Positions 54,188 to 63,052 of a DNA stretch of 64,000 nucleotides are shown here, one piece after another. The translations under genes were made by a program, and so were the position numbers. This DNA comes from Geodermatophilus amargosae (GTDB lineage Bacteria; Actinomycetota; Actinomycetes; Mycobacteriales; Geodermatophilaceae). Position 1 is the first letter of the stretch. Every line of letters begins with the position of its first letter. Where the stretch lies: NCBI RefSeq assembly GCF_900116515.1, contig NZ_FPBA01000023.1, positions 1 through 64,000 of the forward strand. The letters are read 5' to 3'. A model generated the notes under the pieces. That model was not told where the DNA came from. It saw nothing but the letters and a program-made list of their open reading frames with translations, and did no database searches.

Positions 54188-54316
54188 AACCCCGTGTCGG
54201 CCATGTGAACACGCAGTGACTCACCTCATGTAAGGGAACCCTCAGCGCAGGTCAGGACGTCGGTCGTCGCCGCCGGCATGGGAGTCTGCCGACAGACCCC
54301 ATCACGAGGAGGACAC

Positions 54317-54928
54317 GTGGCAGGACCGACCCGGGGCTTCCTCGGCCGCAGCAGGCGCGAGCGCGACCCCCGCCTCCCACCCGGCCAGTACGACGTCGGC
54401 GCCGACTGGCCGGTGCTGACCGCCGAGCCCACGCCGCGCATCGCGCCGGAGACCTGGAGCATCACCGTCGACGGCCGGGTGGAGAACCCGGTCAGCTGGA
54501 CCTGGGACGACGTCCACCGGCTGCCCGGGTCGGAGTACCGCGGCGACATCCACTGCGTCACCACGTGGTCGAAGTTCGACACGCAGTTCGCCGGCGTCAG
54601 CGTCGACACCCTGCTCGAGGCCGCCCGGCCCACCGCCGACGCGCACTTCGTCATGGCGACGGCCAAGACCGGCTACACCACCAACCTGCCGCTCGAGGAC
54701 GTCACCGGTGGCAAGGCGTGGATCGTCTGGGAGTTCGACGGCGAGCCGCTGCCGATCGAGCACGGCGGCCCGGTGCGGCTGCTCGTGCCGCACCTCTACT
54801 TCTGGAAGAGCGCCAAGTGGGTCACCCGGCTGACCCTCCTGCAGCGCGACCAGCAGGGGTTCTGGGAGCAGAACGGCTACCACGACCGGGGCGACCCCTG
54901 GCGCGAGCAGCGCTACCAGGGTGACTGA
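54317..54928 (+). CDS. molybdopterin-dependent sulfite oxidase-family oxidoreductase
   Basis: A 203-aa MsrP/sulfite-oxidase-fold protein. The Mo-ligand Cys is in DIHCVTTWSKFD; GPVRLLVPHLYFWKSAKWV is the family core. There is no Tat signal (the N-terminus is just arginine-rich), so it seems cytoplasmic, unlike MsrP. AGGAGGA precedes the GTG at 54317. It overlaps the flavin reductase gene by 8 bp, which should pass electrons to or from it. Confidence 0.87.
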   Translation: MAGPTRGFLGRSRRERDPRLPPGQYDVGADWPVLTAEPTPRIAPETWSITVDGRVENPVSWTWDDVHRLPGSEYRGDIHCVTTWSKFDTQFAGVSVDTLLEAARPTADAHFVMATAKTGYTTNLPLEDVTGGKAWIVWEFDGEPLPIEHGGPVRLLVPHLYFWKSAKWVTRLTLLQRDQQGFWEQNGYHDRGDPWREQRYQGD

Positions 54929-55670
54929 GCCGGGAGGCGCGCGGGCCGGCACGGGCCCGCGCCTGCGGCGGGCACCCGCCGGGGGCTGGCGCACGGCCAC
55001 CGTCCGCGAGGTCGACCGCCCCACCCCGCGCACGGTCCGGCTGCGGCTGGAGGTGCCCGACCGGGTCGACCACCTGGCCGGGCAGCACTACGTCGTCCGG
55101 CTCACCGCCGAGGACGGCTACCGCGCCCAGCGGTCCTACTCGCTGGCCTCCTCCCCGGGCGACCCGCTGGTCGAGCTGCTGGTCGAGCGGCTCGACGACG
55201 GCGAGGTGTCGGGCTACCTGGCCGACGTCGTCGAGCCCGGAGACGGCCTCGAGGTGCGCGGGCCGATCGGCGGCTGGTTCGTCTGGGAAGGCGAGGAGCC
55301 CGCGCTGCTGGTGGGCGGCGGCACCGGCGTCGTGCCGTTCGTGTCGATGCTGCGCACGGCGCGTGAGCTGGGCCGCGAGGACCTGCTGCGGATCGCCGTC
55401 TCCACCCGCACGGCGGCCGAGCTGCCCTACGCCGACGAGCTCCGCGGGGCCGGTGCGCTGGTGGTCACCACGCGCGAGCGCTCGGGGATCCGCCCGGCGG
55501 GCCGGCTGACCGCCGTGGACCTGGTGCCGCTGTGGGAGCCCGGCCAGACCGCCTTCGTCTGCGGGTCGACGCCGTTCGCCGAGGCGGCCAGCCAGCTGCT
55601 GGTCGGCCTCGGCGTGCCCGCGCCGGACATCCGCGTCGAGCGCTTCGGCCCCAGCGGCGCCTCCGGCTGA
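54921..55670 (+). CDS. FAD/NAD(P)-binding ferredoxin reductase-like protein
   Basis: A 249-aa FNR-fold oxidoreductase. The FAD motif is QRSYSLASSPG (RxYS), the NAD(P) motif LLVGGGTGVVPFVSMLR, and FVCGSTPFAEAA is the terminal C-G box. There is no 2Fe-2S domain. The overlap with the molybdenum enzyme suggests it is the electron-transfer partner, analogous to other Mo-oxidoreductase/flavin-reductase pairs. Confidence 0.87.
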   Translation: MTEPGGARAGTGPRLRRAPAGGWRTATVREVDRPTPRTVRLRLEVPDRVDHLAGQHYVVRLTAEDGYRAQRSYSLASSPGDPLVELLVERLDDGEVSGYLADVVEPGDGLEVRGPIGGWFVWEGEEPALLVGGGTGVVPFVSMLRTARELGREDLLRIAVSTRTAAELPYADELRGAGALVVTTRERSGIRPAGRLTAVDLVPLWEPGQTAFVCGSTPFAEAASQLLVGLGVPAPDIRVERFGPSGASG

Positions 55671-55677
55671 CCGGGGC

Positions 55678-55830
55678 TCAGCGGCGGGAGCGCAGCCAGG
55701 AGCCCAGGGCCACCCCGGCCAGGGCCCAGAAGGCGCCCGCGCCGACGCCGGCGAGCACGATCCAGAAGGGGACGCTGAGCTCGTCGTCCACCGGGCGCGG
55801 CGTCGGGACGGGACCGGGTGCGTCGCTCAT
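55678..55830 (-). CDS. 50-aa single-pass membrane protein
   Basis: The short frame reads a Pro-rich N-terminus, one transmembrane helix (VPFWIVLAGVGAGAFWALAGVALGSW) and a basic end (LRSRR). It is small but has a clear ATG, high third-position GC and a clean position convergent with the reductase. Function unknown. Confidence 0.55.
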   Translation of the reverse strand: MSDAPGPVPTPRPVDDELSVPFWIVLAGVGAGAFWALAGVALGSWLRSRR

Positions 55831-55954
55831 GGTGCCGAGCCTGGCCCGGTGCCGGGCCGGGGTCCAGCGGCGGCGGGCCGGGGACCGTGCCGGCTGCGGG
55901 GCTGCACGACAGCCCGCCCGGGGGCCGAGCGGTCCGTGACCTGGGTCGCGGACG

Positions 55955-56497
55955 ATGATCGACGTCATGACGTCTGCCGTCCCGTCCGCCGTGGCAACCG
56001 CGCTCGAGGACGTCGACCCGGAGCTGCGTGCGGCGCTGCTGGCCTGCTGGACCGACGTCAGCAACGCCGGCGGCGCCGTCGGCTTCGTGCCGCCGGTGAC
56101 CGAGGACGACGTCGTCCCCGCGCTCGACGCCCTGCTCACGCGGGTGGCGCAGGGCCGCGAGCGGGTGGTGGTGCTGCGGGTCGACGGCGAGCTCGCCGGC
56201 TGGGCGGTGCTGTCGCTGTCGGTCAGCCCGCTGCGCCGGCACTGGGCCACCGTGCTGCGCGTGCAGGTCCACCCCGCGCGGCAGGGGCAGGGCCTGGGCC
56301 GGGCGCTGATGACCGGCGTGCACGACGCCGCGCGGAGCCTGGGGCTGGAGATGCTGCACCTCACGGTGCGCGGCGGCTACGGCCTCGAGGGGTTCTACGC
56401 CGGGCTGGGCTACCAGGAGTTCGGCCGGATGCCCGGCGCCATCCGCGTGGCCCCGGGTGACGACCGCGAGGAGGTCCACCTCTTCGCGCGGCTCTGA
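55955..56497 (+). CDS. GNAT-family N-acetyltransferase
   Basis: A 180-aa acetyltransferase. The acetyl-CoA loop is VHPARQGQGLGRALMTGVH (R/Q-x-x-G-x-G/A), followed by the typical GYGLEGFYAGLGYQEFG end. ATG 55967 is an alternative start. Its stop codon is separated by one base from the convergent CrtA-like gene's stop. The acceptor is unknown. Confidence 0.85.
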   Translation: MIDVMTSAVPSAVATALEDVDPELRAALLACWTDVSNAGGAVGFVPPVTEDDVVPALDALLTRVAQGRERVVVLRVDGELAGWAVLSLSVSPLRRHWATVLRVQVHPARQGQGLGRALMTGVHDAARSLGLEMLHLTVRGGYGLEGFYAGLGYQEFGRMPGAIRVAPGDDREEVHLFARL

Positions 56498-56498
56498 G

Positions 56499-57200
56499 TC
56501 AGCCGGCGGCGGGGTCGGTCCCGTCGAGGGTCCCGCGGGTGGAGAGCACCGCGAGGCGGGCGAACAGCTCCTCGGCGTACCAGCCCTCCTGGGCGGTGCG
56601 CGTGACGACGGCGGCGTGCGGCGCCCGGTCGTAGGCGAAGGCGTTGAGCGACGCCCCGGAGTCCCAGACGCTGAAGGTGCCCTGCAGGCCCAGCGGCGCC
56701 TCGCCGATGCCGACGGCCATCCGCAGGCCCGGCGCCCGGTGCAGGTCGGCCGACACCGGCGGCACCGCCGACCAGAAGCGCGCCGCCCGCCGCAGCACCA
56801 GCCGCGCCCGCGTCACCGCGGCCACCGGCCCGTCCCAGCGCTGCGGCCGCGGGTCGCCGAACGGCTCGCGCCCCGACCACAGGCCGCGGGCCGCGAGCGG
56901 GCGCAGCCGGGCCGACCACTCCTCGTCGGCGATCCGGCGCCAGCTCGCGGCGACGGGGGAGTCCTCGAGCGCGTCCGCGGCGGCGTCGTCGTCCCAGACG
57001 GCCAGCAGGCCCCAGCGGCGGGGGTCGGCGTCGCGGACGGTGAAGGTCCGCCCGTCGCCGGTGCCCAGCAGCTTGGCGAACCGGAGGCCGGGCAGCCGGG
57101 CGAGCGCCGGCCGGCCGGTCGCCATCCGCAGCACCGCCCGGGGCACCGCCCGGCCGGGGACGCCCCACAGGTGCAGGGTCACCAGCGGGTGCGTGGTCAC
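56499..57200 (-). CDS. spheroidene monooxygenase (CrtA)-like protein
   Basis: A 233-aa CrtA-family protein (VPRAVLRMATGRPAL, FAKLLGTGDGRTFTVRDADP, WSGREPFGDP, LQGTFSVWDSGASLNAFAY). CrtA introduces a keto group on acyclic carotenoids using O2 in purple bacteria. In actinobacteria the family is widespread and not well characterised. No other carotenoid gene is in this window. The GTG at 57200 gives the shortest frame with the full domain. Confidence 0.8.
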   Translation of the reverse strand: MTTHPLVTLHLWGVPGRAVPRAVLRMATGRPALARLPGLRFAKLLGTGDGRTFTVRDADPRRWGLLAVWDDDAAADALEDSPVAASWRRIADEEWSARLRPLAARGLWSGREPFGDPRPQRWDGPVAAVTRARLVLRRAARFWSAVPPVSADLHRAPGLRMAVGIGEAPLGLQGTFSVWDSGASLNAFAYDRAPHAAVVTRTAQEGWYAEELFARLAVLSTRGTLDGTDPAAG

Positions 57201-57307
57201 CGGCCCATCCTCCACGTCGTGTGCGGCGTCCGGGACGTCGCCGGTACGCCGGGGTCGGCTGCGTCGGCCGGTCGGTTGACGCGCCGGGGTGGGGGTAAGC
57301 GGCGCGC

Positions 57308-58234
57308 ATGTCACGGGTGGAGGACGGGGAAGGCGACGACTGGACCCGTCCGGGGGTCGGATCGGACCCGGCCGAGGACCCGGAGGTCGCCGAGAAACCC
57401 GTCGAGGAGACGCTCACCCGGGCGATCGACGAGGGGCGGCGGCGCATCTCGCGCAAGACGTGGCCGCTGCTCGCCACGGGGGTGCTCGGGGGCATCGACG
57501 TCGGCACCGGTGTGCTCGCCCTGCTGTTCGTCGAGCACGAGACGCAGAGCGTCGTGCTCGCCGGCCTGGCCTTCAGCATCGGCTTCATCGCCCTGACCCT
57601 GGCGCGCAGCGAGCTGTTCACCGAGGACTTCCTCGTCCCCGTCACCACGGTCATCGCCCGGCAGGCCCGCTTCCGGATGCTGGTGCGGCTGTGGGTGGGC
57701 ACGCTGGTCGCCAACCTCGTGGGCGGCTGGCTGTTCACCTACCTGATCATCAAGGGGTTCCCGCAGTTCGCCGACACGGCGATCAAGGCCGGCCACCACT
57801 ACGTGCAGCTCGGACTGGGGGTGACGGCGTTCTCGCTGGCCGTCCTCGGCGGGACCGTCATCACCCTGATGACCTGGATGCAGCACACGACCGAGTCGCC
57901 GGGGCTCCGGCTGGTCCCCGCGGTCACCGGCGGCTTCCTCCTCGCCGGCGCCCAGCTGAACCACGCCGTCGTCAACTCGCTGCTGATGTTCGCCGCCCTG
58001 CACACCGGCCGTGCGCCGTTCGGGTACGTGGAGTGGGCGCAGACCGCGGGACTGGCGGCGGCGGGGAACATCGTCGGTGGGGTCCTGCTCGTCACGCTGC
58101 TGCGGGTCTTCCAGTCGCCGCACACCGTGCAGCGTGAGCGGGACAGGCCCGCGGTCGGCGTGGCGGTGGGGGACGACCGGCGACACGACCCCGCCGCACG
58201 CAGCGACCGACCGACGAGCGAGCCGGGGATCTGA
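57308..58234 (+). CDS. formate/nitrite transporter family protein
   Basis: A 308-aa membrane protein with six hydrophobic helices flanked by a ~50-residue acidic N-terminus and a ~35-residue C-terminus. FNT features include LARSELFTEDFLVPV and GAQLNHAVVNSLLMF. This YfdC-like branch is divergent from FocA/NirC, so the substrate (small monovalent anion or other) is uncertain. ATG start. Confidence 0.85.
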   Translation: MSRVEDGEGDDWTRPGVGSDPAEDPEVAEKPVEETLTRAIDEGRRRISRKTWPLLATGVLGGIDVGTGVLALLFVEHETQSVVLAGLAFSIGFIALTLARSELFTEDFLVPVTTVIARQARFRMLVRLWVGTLVANLVGGWLFTYLIIKGFPQFADTAIKAGHHYVQLGLGVTAFSLAVLGGTVITLMTWMQHTTESPGLRLVPAVTGGFLLAGAQLNHAVVNSLLMFAALHTGRAPFGYVEWAQTAGLAAAGNIVGGVLLVTLLRVFQSPHTVQRERDRPAVGVAVGDDRRHDPAARSDRPTSEPGI

Positions 58235-58352
58235 CCCGGAGCGGCCCCGCTGGTACGCGGCGAGGAGCCGAGCCGGCGGGCCGCGACCGCCGGCGACGAC
58301 CGGTCCGTCGAGCCTCCGGCGCGGCCGGCGCCCCGGTCGGGACACTGTCGGC

Positions 58353-59255
58353 GTGATCGAGGTCGACGGGCTGACCAAGCACTACCGGACCCGGGTCGCC
58401 GTCGACGACGTCGGCTTCACCGTGCACCCGGGCCGGGTGACCGGTTTCCTCGGCCCCAACGGCTCGGGCAAGACGACGACGATGCGCTGCGTGCTGGGGC
58501 TGACCCGCCCGACGTCGGGGACGACGACGGTGCTCGGCGTCCCGTACCGCGACCTCGACGTCCCGATGCGCCGGGTGGGTGCCCTGGTCGACCCGCGGGC
58601 CCGCCATCCCGGGCGCACCGCGCACGCCCACCTCACCGCGCTGGCGCAGAGCAACCGGCTGGGCGCGTACCGGGTCGACGACGTGGTCGACCTCGTGGGC
58701 CTCGGCGCGGTGGCGCACGAGCGGGTGCGCGGCTTCTCCCTCGGCATGGCGCAGCGGCTGGGCATCGCCGCGGCGCTGCTCGGCGACCCCGAGGTGCTGC
58801 TGCTCGACGAGCCGGTCAACGGCCTGGACCCCGAGGGCATCCGGTGGGTGCGCGAGCTGCTGCGCGACCTCGCCGCCGAGGGCCGCACCGTGCTGGTGTC
58901 GAGCCACCTGATGAGCGAGATGGAGGACACCGCCGACCACCTGGTGGTGCTCGGCCGCGGCCGGCTGCTCGCCGACCTCCCGATGGCCGACCTGCTCGGC
59001 CGGCACGCCTCGGTGCGGGTGCGCAGCCCCCAGTTGACGCGGCTGGGCACCGCGCTGCGCCGGGCCGGCGCCGCAGTGTCGCCGGAGGCCGACGGCGCGC
59101 TGCGGGTCGAGGGGCTGGACCCGGCCGCAGTGGGCGACGTCGCCTTCGCCGCGGGGGTGCCGGTGCACGAGCTGTCCCCGGTGGTCGCCTCGCTGGAGGC
59201 CGCCTACCTGGAGCTGACCGGCGACGACGTCGAGTACCGCGCGGGGATGGCATGA
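58353..59255 (+). CDS. ABC transporter ATP-binding protein, second copy type
   Basis: A 300-aa ATPase closely like the one at 11305-12201. Walker A is GPNGSGKTT, the signature FSLGMAQRLG, Walker B VLLLDEPVNGLD, switch VLVSSHLMSEMED. GTG 58353 opens with VIEVDGLTKHY. It overlaps the permease by 4 bp. No regulator sits next to it, unlike the first copy. Confidence 0.92.
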   Translation: MIEVDGLTKHYRTRVAVDDVGFTVHPGRVTGFLGPNGSGKTTTMRCVLGLTRPTSGTTTVLGVPYRDLDVPMRRVGALVDPRARHPGRTAHAHLTALAQSNRLGAYRVDDVVDLVGLGAVAHERVRGFSLGMAQRLGIAAALLGDPEVLLLDEPVNGLDPEGIRWVRELLRDLAAEGRTVLVSSHLMSEMEDTADHLVVLGRGRLLADLPMADLLGRHASVRVRSPQLTRLGTALRRAGAAVSPEADGALRVEGLDPAAVGDVAFAAGVPVHELSPVVASLEAAYLELTGDDVEYRAGMA

Positions 59256-59983
59256 GCGGAGTGCTGCGCAGCGAGTGGACCAAGCTGCGGATGCTGCGCT
59301 CGACCTGGTGGTGCAGCGCCGTGTACGTGCTCGTCGTCGGCGCGTTCGGCTGGCTGGCGGCCGCCACGACTCCCAGCGCCCCGACCGCCGACTCCGCCGT
59401 CGGGGTCGCGCTGATCGGATTCGCCTTCGGCCAGGTGGTGCTCGTCGTCCTCGGCGTGCTCGCGGTGACCGGCGACCTCGGCGGCCCCATGGCGCTGGCG
59501 TCGCTGGCCGCCGTGCCCCGGCGCACGCGGCTGCTGGCAGTCAAGACGGCCGTCGTAACGGTGTGGGCGGCGCTGCTCACCGCGCTGCTGGCCGCGGCGT
59601 GCGTCCTCGCCGCCCGGACGCTCGTCGCGGTCCCGGGCGGCGTGCCGGTCACCGACCCCGTCGTGCTGCGGGCCGCCGGCCTGCAGGTGGCCGGGGCCGC
59701 ACTGGTCACCGTGCTGGCGGCGGGGCTCGGTGCGGTGCTGCGCTCGACGGCGGGTGCCGTCGGGCTGGGCCTCGCGCTGGTGTTCGTCGGCCCGCCGGCG
59801 CTCGCGCTGGCCGGCGGCGAGCTCGCTTCGCGGCTGTCGCAGGCGCTGCCGGCGCTGCGGGTGGGGGAGGACGCCTTCCTCGCCGTCCCGACCAGCTGGC
59901 CGGTCGGGCTCGCGGTGACCGTGGCCTGGGCGGTCGTGGCCTGGGCGCTCGGCGCGGGCCTGCTCGAGCGCCACGACGTCTAG
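59252..59983 (+). CDS. ABC-2 type transporter permease, second copy type
   Basis: A 243-aa permease with about six helices, beginning with LRSEWTKLRMLRSTWWCSAVYV, the same amphipathic entry as the permease at 12198-12941. With the ATPase it forms an exporter of unknown substrate. ATG overlaps the ATPase stop (ATGA). Confidence 0.88.
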   Translation: MSGVLRSEWTKLRMLRSTWWCSAVYVLVVGAFGWLAAATTPSAPTADSAVGVALIGFAFGQVVLVVLGVLAVTGDLGGPMALASLAAVPRRTRLLAVKTAVVTVWAALLTALLAAACVLAARTLVAVPGGVPVTDPVVLRAAGLQVAGAALVTVLAAGLGAVLRSTAGAVGLGLALVFVGPPALALAGGELASRLSQALPALRVGEDAFLAVPTSWPVGLAVTVAWAVVAWALGAGLLERHDV

Positions 59984-60042
59984 CGCCCGCCGTCCGGAGC
60001 GGGCAGCATCCCCGGCGTCGCGCGAGTCCGAGGGAGCCCCCG

Positions 60043-60390
60043 ATGCCCGCACCCGCCACCGTCGAGGAGTACCTCGCCGCGCTGCCCGAGGGGGCGCGGA
60101 CGGCGCTCGAGCAGGTGCGGGCGGCCGTCCTGCGCGGCATGCCCGGGGCCACCGAGACCATCCGCTACGGCATGCCGGCCGCGATGCTCGGTGGCCGCTA
60201 CGGCCTGCACTACGCCGCCTGGAAGCGGCACGCGGCGCTGTACCCGGTGCCGGTGTTCGACGGGGACCTGGAGGCCGAGGTCGCGCCGCACCGCTCGGGC
60301 AAGGACGCCGTCCACCTGCCCTACGGCCACCCGGTGCCCGCGGACCTCGTCGAGCGGGTGGCGGCGGCGGTGGCGGCCCGGCGCGGCTAG
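60043..60390 (+). CDS. DUF1801 family protein
   Basis: A 115-aa protein of the DUF1801/YdhG fold (VEEYLAALPEGARTALEQVRA, TIRYGMPAAML, KDAVHLPYGHPVPADLVERV). The family's function is not settled. Its TAG (60388-60390) overlaps the stop of the convergent serine hydrolase by 4 bp. AGGGAG precedes the ATG. Confidence 0.82.
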   Translation: MPAPATVEEYLAALPEGARTALEQVRAAVLRGMPGATETIRYGMPAAMLGGRYGLHYAAWKRHAALYPVPVFDGDLEAEVAPHRSGKDAVHLPYGHPVPADLVERVAAAVAARRG

Positions 60391-61526
60391 CGGGGGCCGA
60401 AGGCGGCCGCGCGGAAGGCGTCGAAGACCTCCGGCGGCGCGGGGGAGGACCACATCTGGCTGGTGAGCAGCACCGCGGTGGTCCCGGTGACCGGGTCGGT
60501 CCACCAGGTGCTGCCCAGGCCGCCGTCCCAGCCGAAGGACCGCGCGTGCCGGCCGCCGGGCTCGTCGGTGCGGCGCACGCCGAGGCCCAGGCCCCAGCCG
60601 CCGCCCTCGTCGTCGACCGGGCCGGCCTGCTCGGTGAGCATCGCGCGCACGGTGTCCTGCCGGAGCACGGGCTCCCCGCCGGCCACCAGCACCCGCGCGA
60701 GGACGGCGAGGTCGTCGACGGTGGACACCAGCCCGTCGCCGCCGTCGGGGAAGGCGGGCGGGGACGCCCACTGGCCGTCGGCGGGGTCGTAGAGGTCGCG
60801 GGCGCCACCGTCGCCCGGCGGCGTCCAGTGCGGTCCGAACCGGTCGCGCGCGGCCGCGGGCACGCCGAAGCCGGTGTCGGCCATCCCGAGCGGCGTGAGC
60901 ACCCGCTCGGCGAGCACCTCGGGCAGCGGCCGGCCGGCGGCGCGGGCCACGAGGACGCCGAGCACGCTCGCGCCCGAGTGGTACAGCCAGCGCTCGCCGG
61001 GCTGGTACGCCAGCGGCACGGTGGCCACCCGGCGCAGCCACTCGTCGGGCGGGGGCGCGGCCTGCGGCTGCGGCGGGCCGGCGGGCAGGCCCGCCTCCCC
61101 CAGGGCGGCCACCGTCGGGGTGGGCCACGGCGCGGTGAAGTCGATGCCGAGGCCCAGGCGGAACGTGAGGACGTCGCGCACCGTGACCGCGCGGCGGGCC
61201 GGCACCGTGCCGGCGGAGGCGTCGGCGGGGTCGGCGAGCACCTGGCGGCCGGCGAGCTCGGGCAACAGCCGGTCCACCGGCTCGTCGAGGGCCAGCGTCC
61301 CGTCGTCGACGAGGGTGAGCGCGGCCGTGGCGACCACCGGCTTCGTCACCGAGGAGATGCGGAAGACGGTGTCGGGCCGCACCGCGTCCCCGCCGCCGGG
61401 GGTGTGCGTGCCCGCCGCGCCGCGGGCCACCTCGCCGTCGCGCTCCACCCGCCAGGCCGCGCCCGGCACCGCGTCGTCGGACACCGCCGCGCCGACGACC
61501 CGCTCGATCTCCTCCGCCAGTCCCAT
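60387..61526 (-). CDS. serine hydrolase, beta-lactamase class C fold
   Basis: A 379-aa enzyme. The SxxK motif is RISSVTKPVV (about 63) and the YxS/YxN is YHSGASVLG; the HxG-like region is FGWDGGLGSTWW. There is no signal peptide, so it is an intracellular esterase/peptidase-like member, not a secreted beta-lactamase. ATG 61526 begins a typical MGLAEEIERVV helix. Confidence 0.85.
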   Translation of the reverse strand: MGLAEEIERVVGAAVSDDAVPGAAWRVERDGEVARGAAGTHTPGGGDAVRPDTVFRISSVTKPVVATAALTLVDDGTLALDEPVDRLLPELAGRQVLADPADASAGTVPARRAVTVRDVLTFRLGLGIDFTAPWPTPTVAALGEAGLPAGPPQPQAAPPPDEWLRRVATVPLAYQPGERWLYHSGASVLGVLVARAAGRPLPEVLAERVLTPLGMADTGFGVPAAARDRFGPHWTPPGDGGARDLYDPADGQWASPPAFPDGGDGLVSTVDDLAVLARVLVAGGEPVLRQDTVRAMLTEQAGPVDDEGGGWGLGLGVRRTDEPGGRHARSFGWDGGLGSTWWTDPVTGTTAVLLTSQMWSSPAPPEVFDAFRAAAFGPR

Positions 61527-61555
61527 GTGCTGTCGACCGACCCGGGGACGCGGAC

Positions 61556-62104
61556 TCATCGGTCGCGGGCCGCCCGGCGCAGCGCCGACCGGTACCGGGC
61601 GGTGGCCAGCCGCTGCGCGGCCCAGCTGACGGGAGGGACGGCACGGGCGGCGGGGGTGGCCAGCCGCGAGAAGACCCGGATGGTGACGACGACGTCGCCG
61701 CTGTCGGTGAGCCGCACGGTGAAGCACTCCTCGCCGCTCTCCGGGTGCCCCGGCAGCGTGCCGTAGGCGAAGCCGCGCTCGTCACCGGCGGTGGACGCCC
61801 ACACGACGCGGCAGGGGATGTCGTAGCCCAGCCGCGGCAGCCCCGCGGTGAGGACGACGACCGTGCCGACCTCGCCCGCCGGGCCGGTGGCCCGCACCCG
61901 CAGTCCCGCGCTGCGCTGCGGCGCCCAGTCGAGGATGGCGGCGGCCACCCGCTCGAACGTCTCCCGGCCGGTGCCGACGACCTCGGTCCACCCGCCGGGC
62001 CGGTAGCCGGGGGGCAGCTCGGGGGCGCGGGTGGCGCCGACCTCGGCATAGGTGAGCGGCGCGTCACGGAGGCCCTCGGGCGACGCGGCCCGGAACAGGC
62101 CCAT
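61556..62104 (-). CDS. DUF1990 family protein
   Basis: A 182-aa protein with the DUF1990 pattern (LTYAEVGATRAPELPPGY, near the N-terminus; VVVLTAGLPRLGYDIPCRVVW; GYGTLPGHPESGEECF-like GFAYGTLPGHP). Function is unknown; the family is common in actinobacteria. The gene ends 29 bp before the start of the serine hydrolase on the same strand, so they may be one transcript. Confidence 0.85.
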   Translation of the reverse strand: MGLFRAASPEGLRDAPLTYAEVGATRAPELPPGYRPGGWTEVVGTGRETFERVAAAILDWAPQRSAGLRVRATGPAGEVGTVVVLTAGLPRLGYDIPCRVVWASTAGDERGFAYGTLPGHPESGEECFTVRLTDSGDVVVTIRVFSRLATPAARAVPPVSWAAQRLATARYRSALRRAARDR

Positions 62105-62140
62105 GACCCCAGTGTGGACCGGCGTAGGTTGTCCGGCACT

Positions 62141-63052
62141 GTGCTGCCCGCCGTCACCGCCACCCGCTACGTCACCCCGCTGCGCGAGGGTGGCTCGCTG
62201 CCCGGGCTCATGGAGGCCGACGACCTCGGGACCTACGTGGTCAAGTGGCGTGCAGCCGGCCAGGGCGTGCGCGTGCTGGTGGCCGAGGTCGTGTGCGGCG
62301 AGCTGGCGCGGGCGCTCGCCCTGCCGGTGCCCGCGCTGGTCACCGTCGACGTCGTCCCGGAGCTGGCCGTCGGCGAGCCCGACCAGGAGGTGCAGGAGCT
62401 GCTGCAGCGCTCGGCCGGGCGCAACCTCGGGCTGGACTACCTGCCCGGCGCGCTCGACTTCGAGGCCGGCGTGGGCGAGGTCGATCCCGAGCTGGCCGGC
62501 CGGGTGCTGTGGTTCGACGCGCTCGTGGGCAACGTCGACCGGTCCTGGCGCAACCCCAACATGCTGTTCTGGCACGGCCGGCTGCAGCTGATCGACCACG
62601 GCGCCGCGCTGACCTTCCACCACTCCTGGCCGGGCGCGCAGGCCGCCGTCGCACGTCCCTACGACGCCTCGCAGCACGCCCTCCTCGAGTGCGAGCCCGA
62701 CCTCCGGGCCGCCGACGCCGCCCTCGCCGGCCGGGTCTCCCGCCCGGTGCTGGAGGCGGTGCTCGCCCAGGTCCCCGACGAGTGGCTGGAGGACGAAGGA
62801 CCCCGCTCTCCCCACCCCTCGCACGCTCGGGGCGGTGCCCTCGCCGGGGTCACCGACCGGTCACCGACCCCCGGCGAGGTCCGCGAGTGGTACGTCGCCT
62901 GGCTGTCCGCGCGCCTCGCCGCCCGCGACGCCTGGCTGCCCGGCGTGGTCGCCGCGGCCGCCGCCGGGGGGAGCCGCCGCCGGGCGCCGCGCGGGGAGAA
63001 CCGTCCCTCCTGGCTCGGCCCACCGCCGCCTCCCGGGGTGCGTCAGCGGTGA
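62141..63052 (+). CDS. HipA-like kinase
   Basis: A 303-aa HipA-family protein. Kinase residues fit LGTYVVKWRAAG (ATP Lys), GNVDRSWRNPNMLFW (catalytic Asp and Asn) and LQLIDHGAALTF (Mg-binding Asp). It lacks the HipA N1 domain, as in the HipA/DUF3037 subgroup. The 54-bp repeat element at 62798-62851 lies in the coding frame and adds RSPHPSHARGG-type residues without breaking it. It overlaps the DUF3037 gene by 4 bp. The role of this pair is not established. Confidence 0.83.
   Translation: MLPAVTATRYVTPLREGGSLPGLMEADDLGTYVVKWRAAGQGVRVLVAEVVCGELARALALPVPALVTVDVVPELAVGEPDQEVQELLQRSAGRNLGLDYLPGALDFEAGVGEVDPELAGRVLWFDALVGNVDRSWRNPNMLFWHGRLQLIDHGAALTFHHSWPGAQAAVARPYDASQHALLECEPDLRAADAALAGRVSRPVLEAVLAQVPDEWLEDEGPRSPHPSHARGGALAGVTDRSPTPGEVREWYVAWLSARLAARDAWLPGVVAAAAAGGSRRRAPRGENRPSWLGPPPPPGVRQR
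62798..62851. repeat. 54-bp repeat element, copy B, inside the HipA-like gene
   Basis: Matches copy A at 50674-50727. Here it sits between the kinase core and the C-terminal helix and is 54 bp (18 codons), so insertion preserved the frame. Confidence 0.75.
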
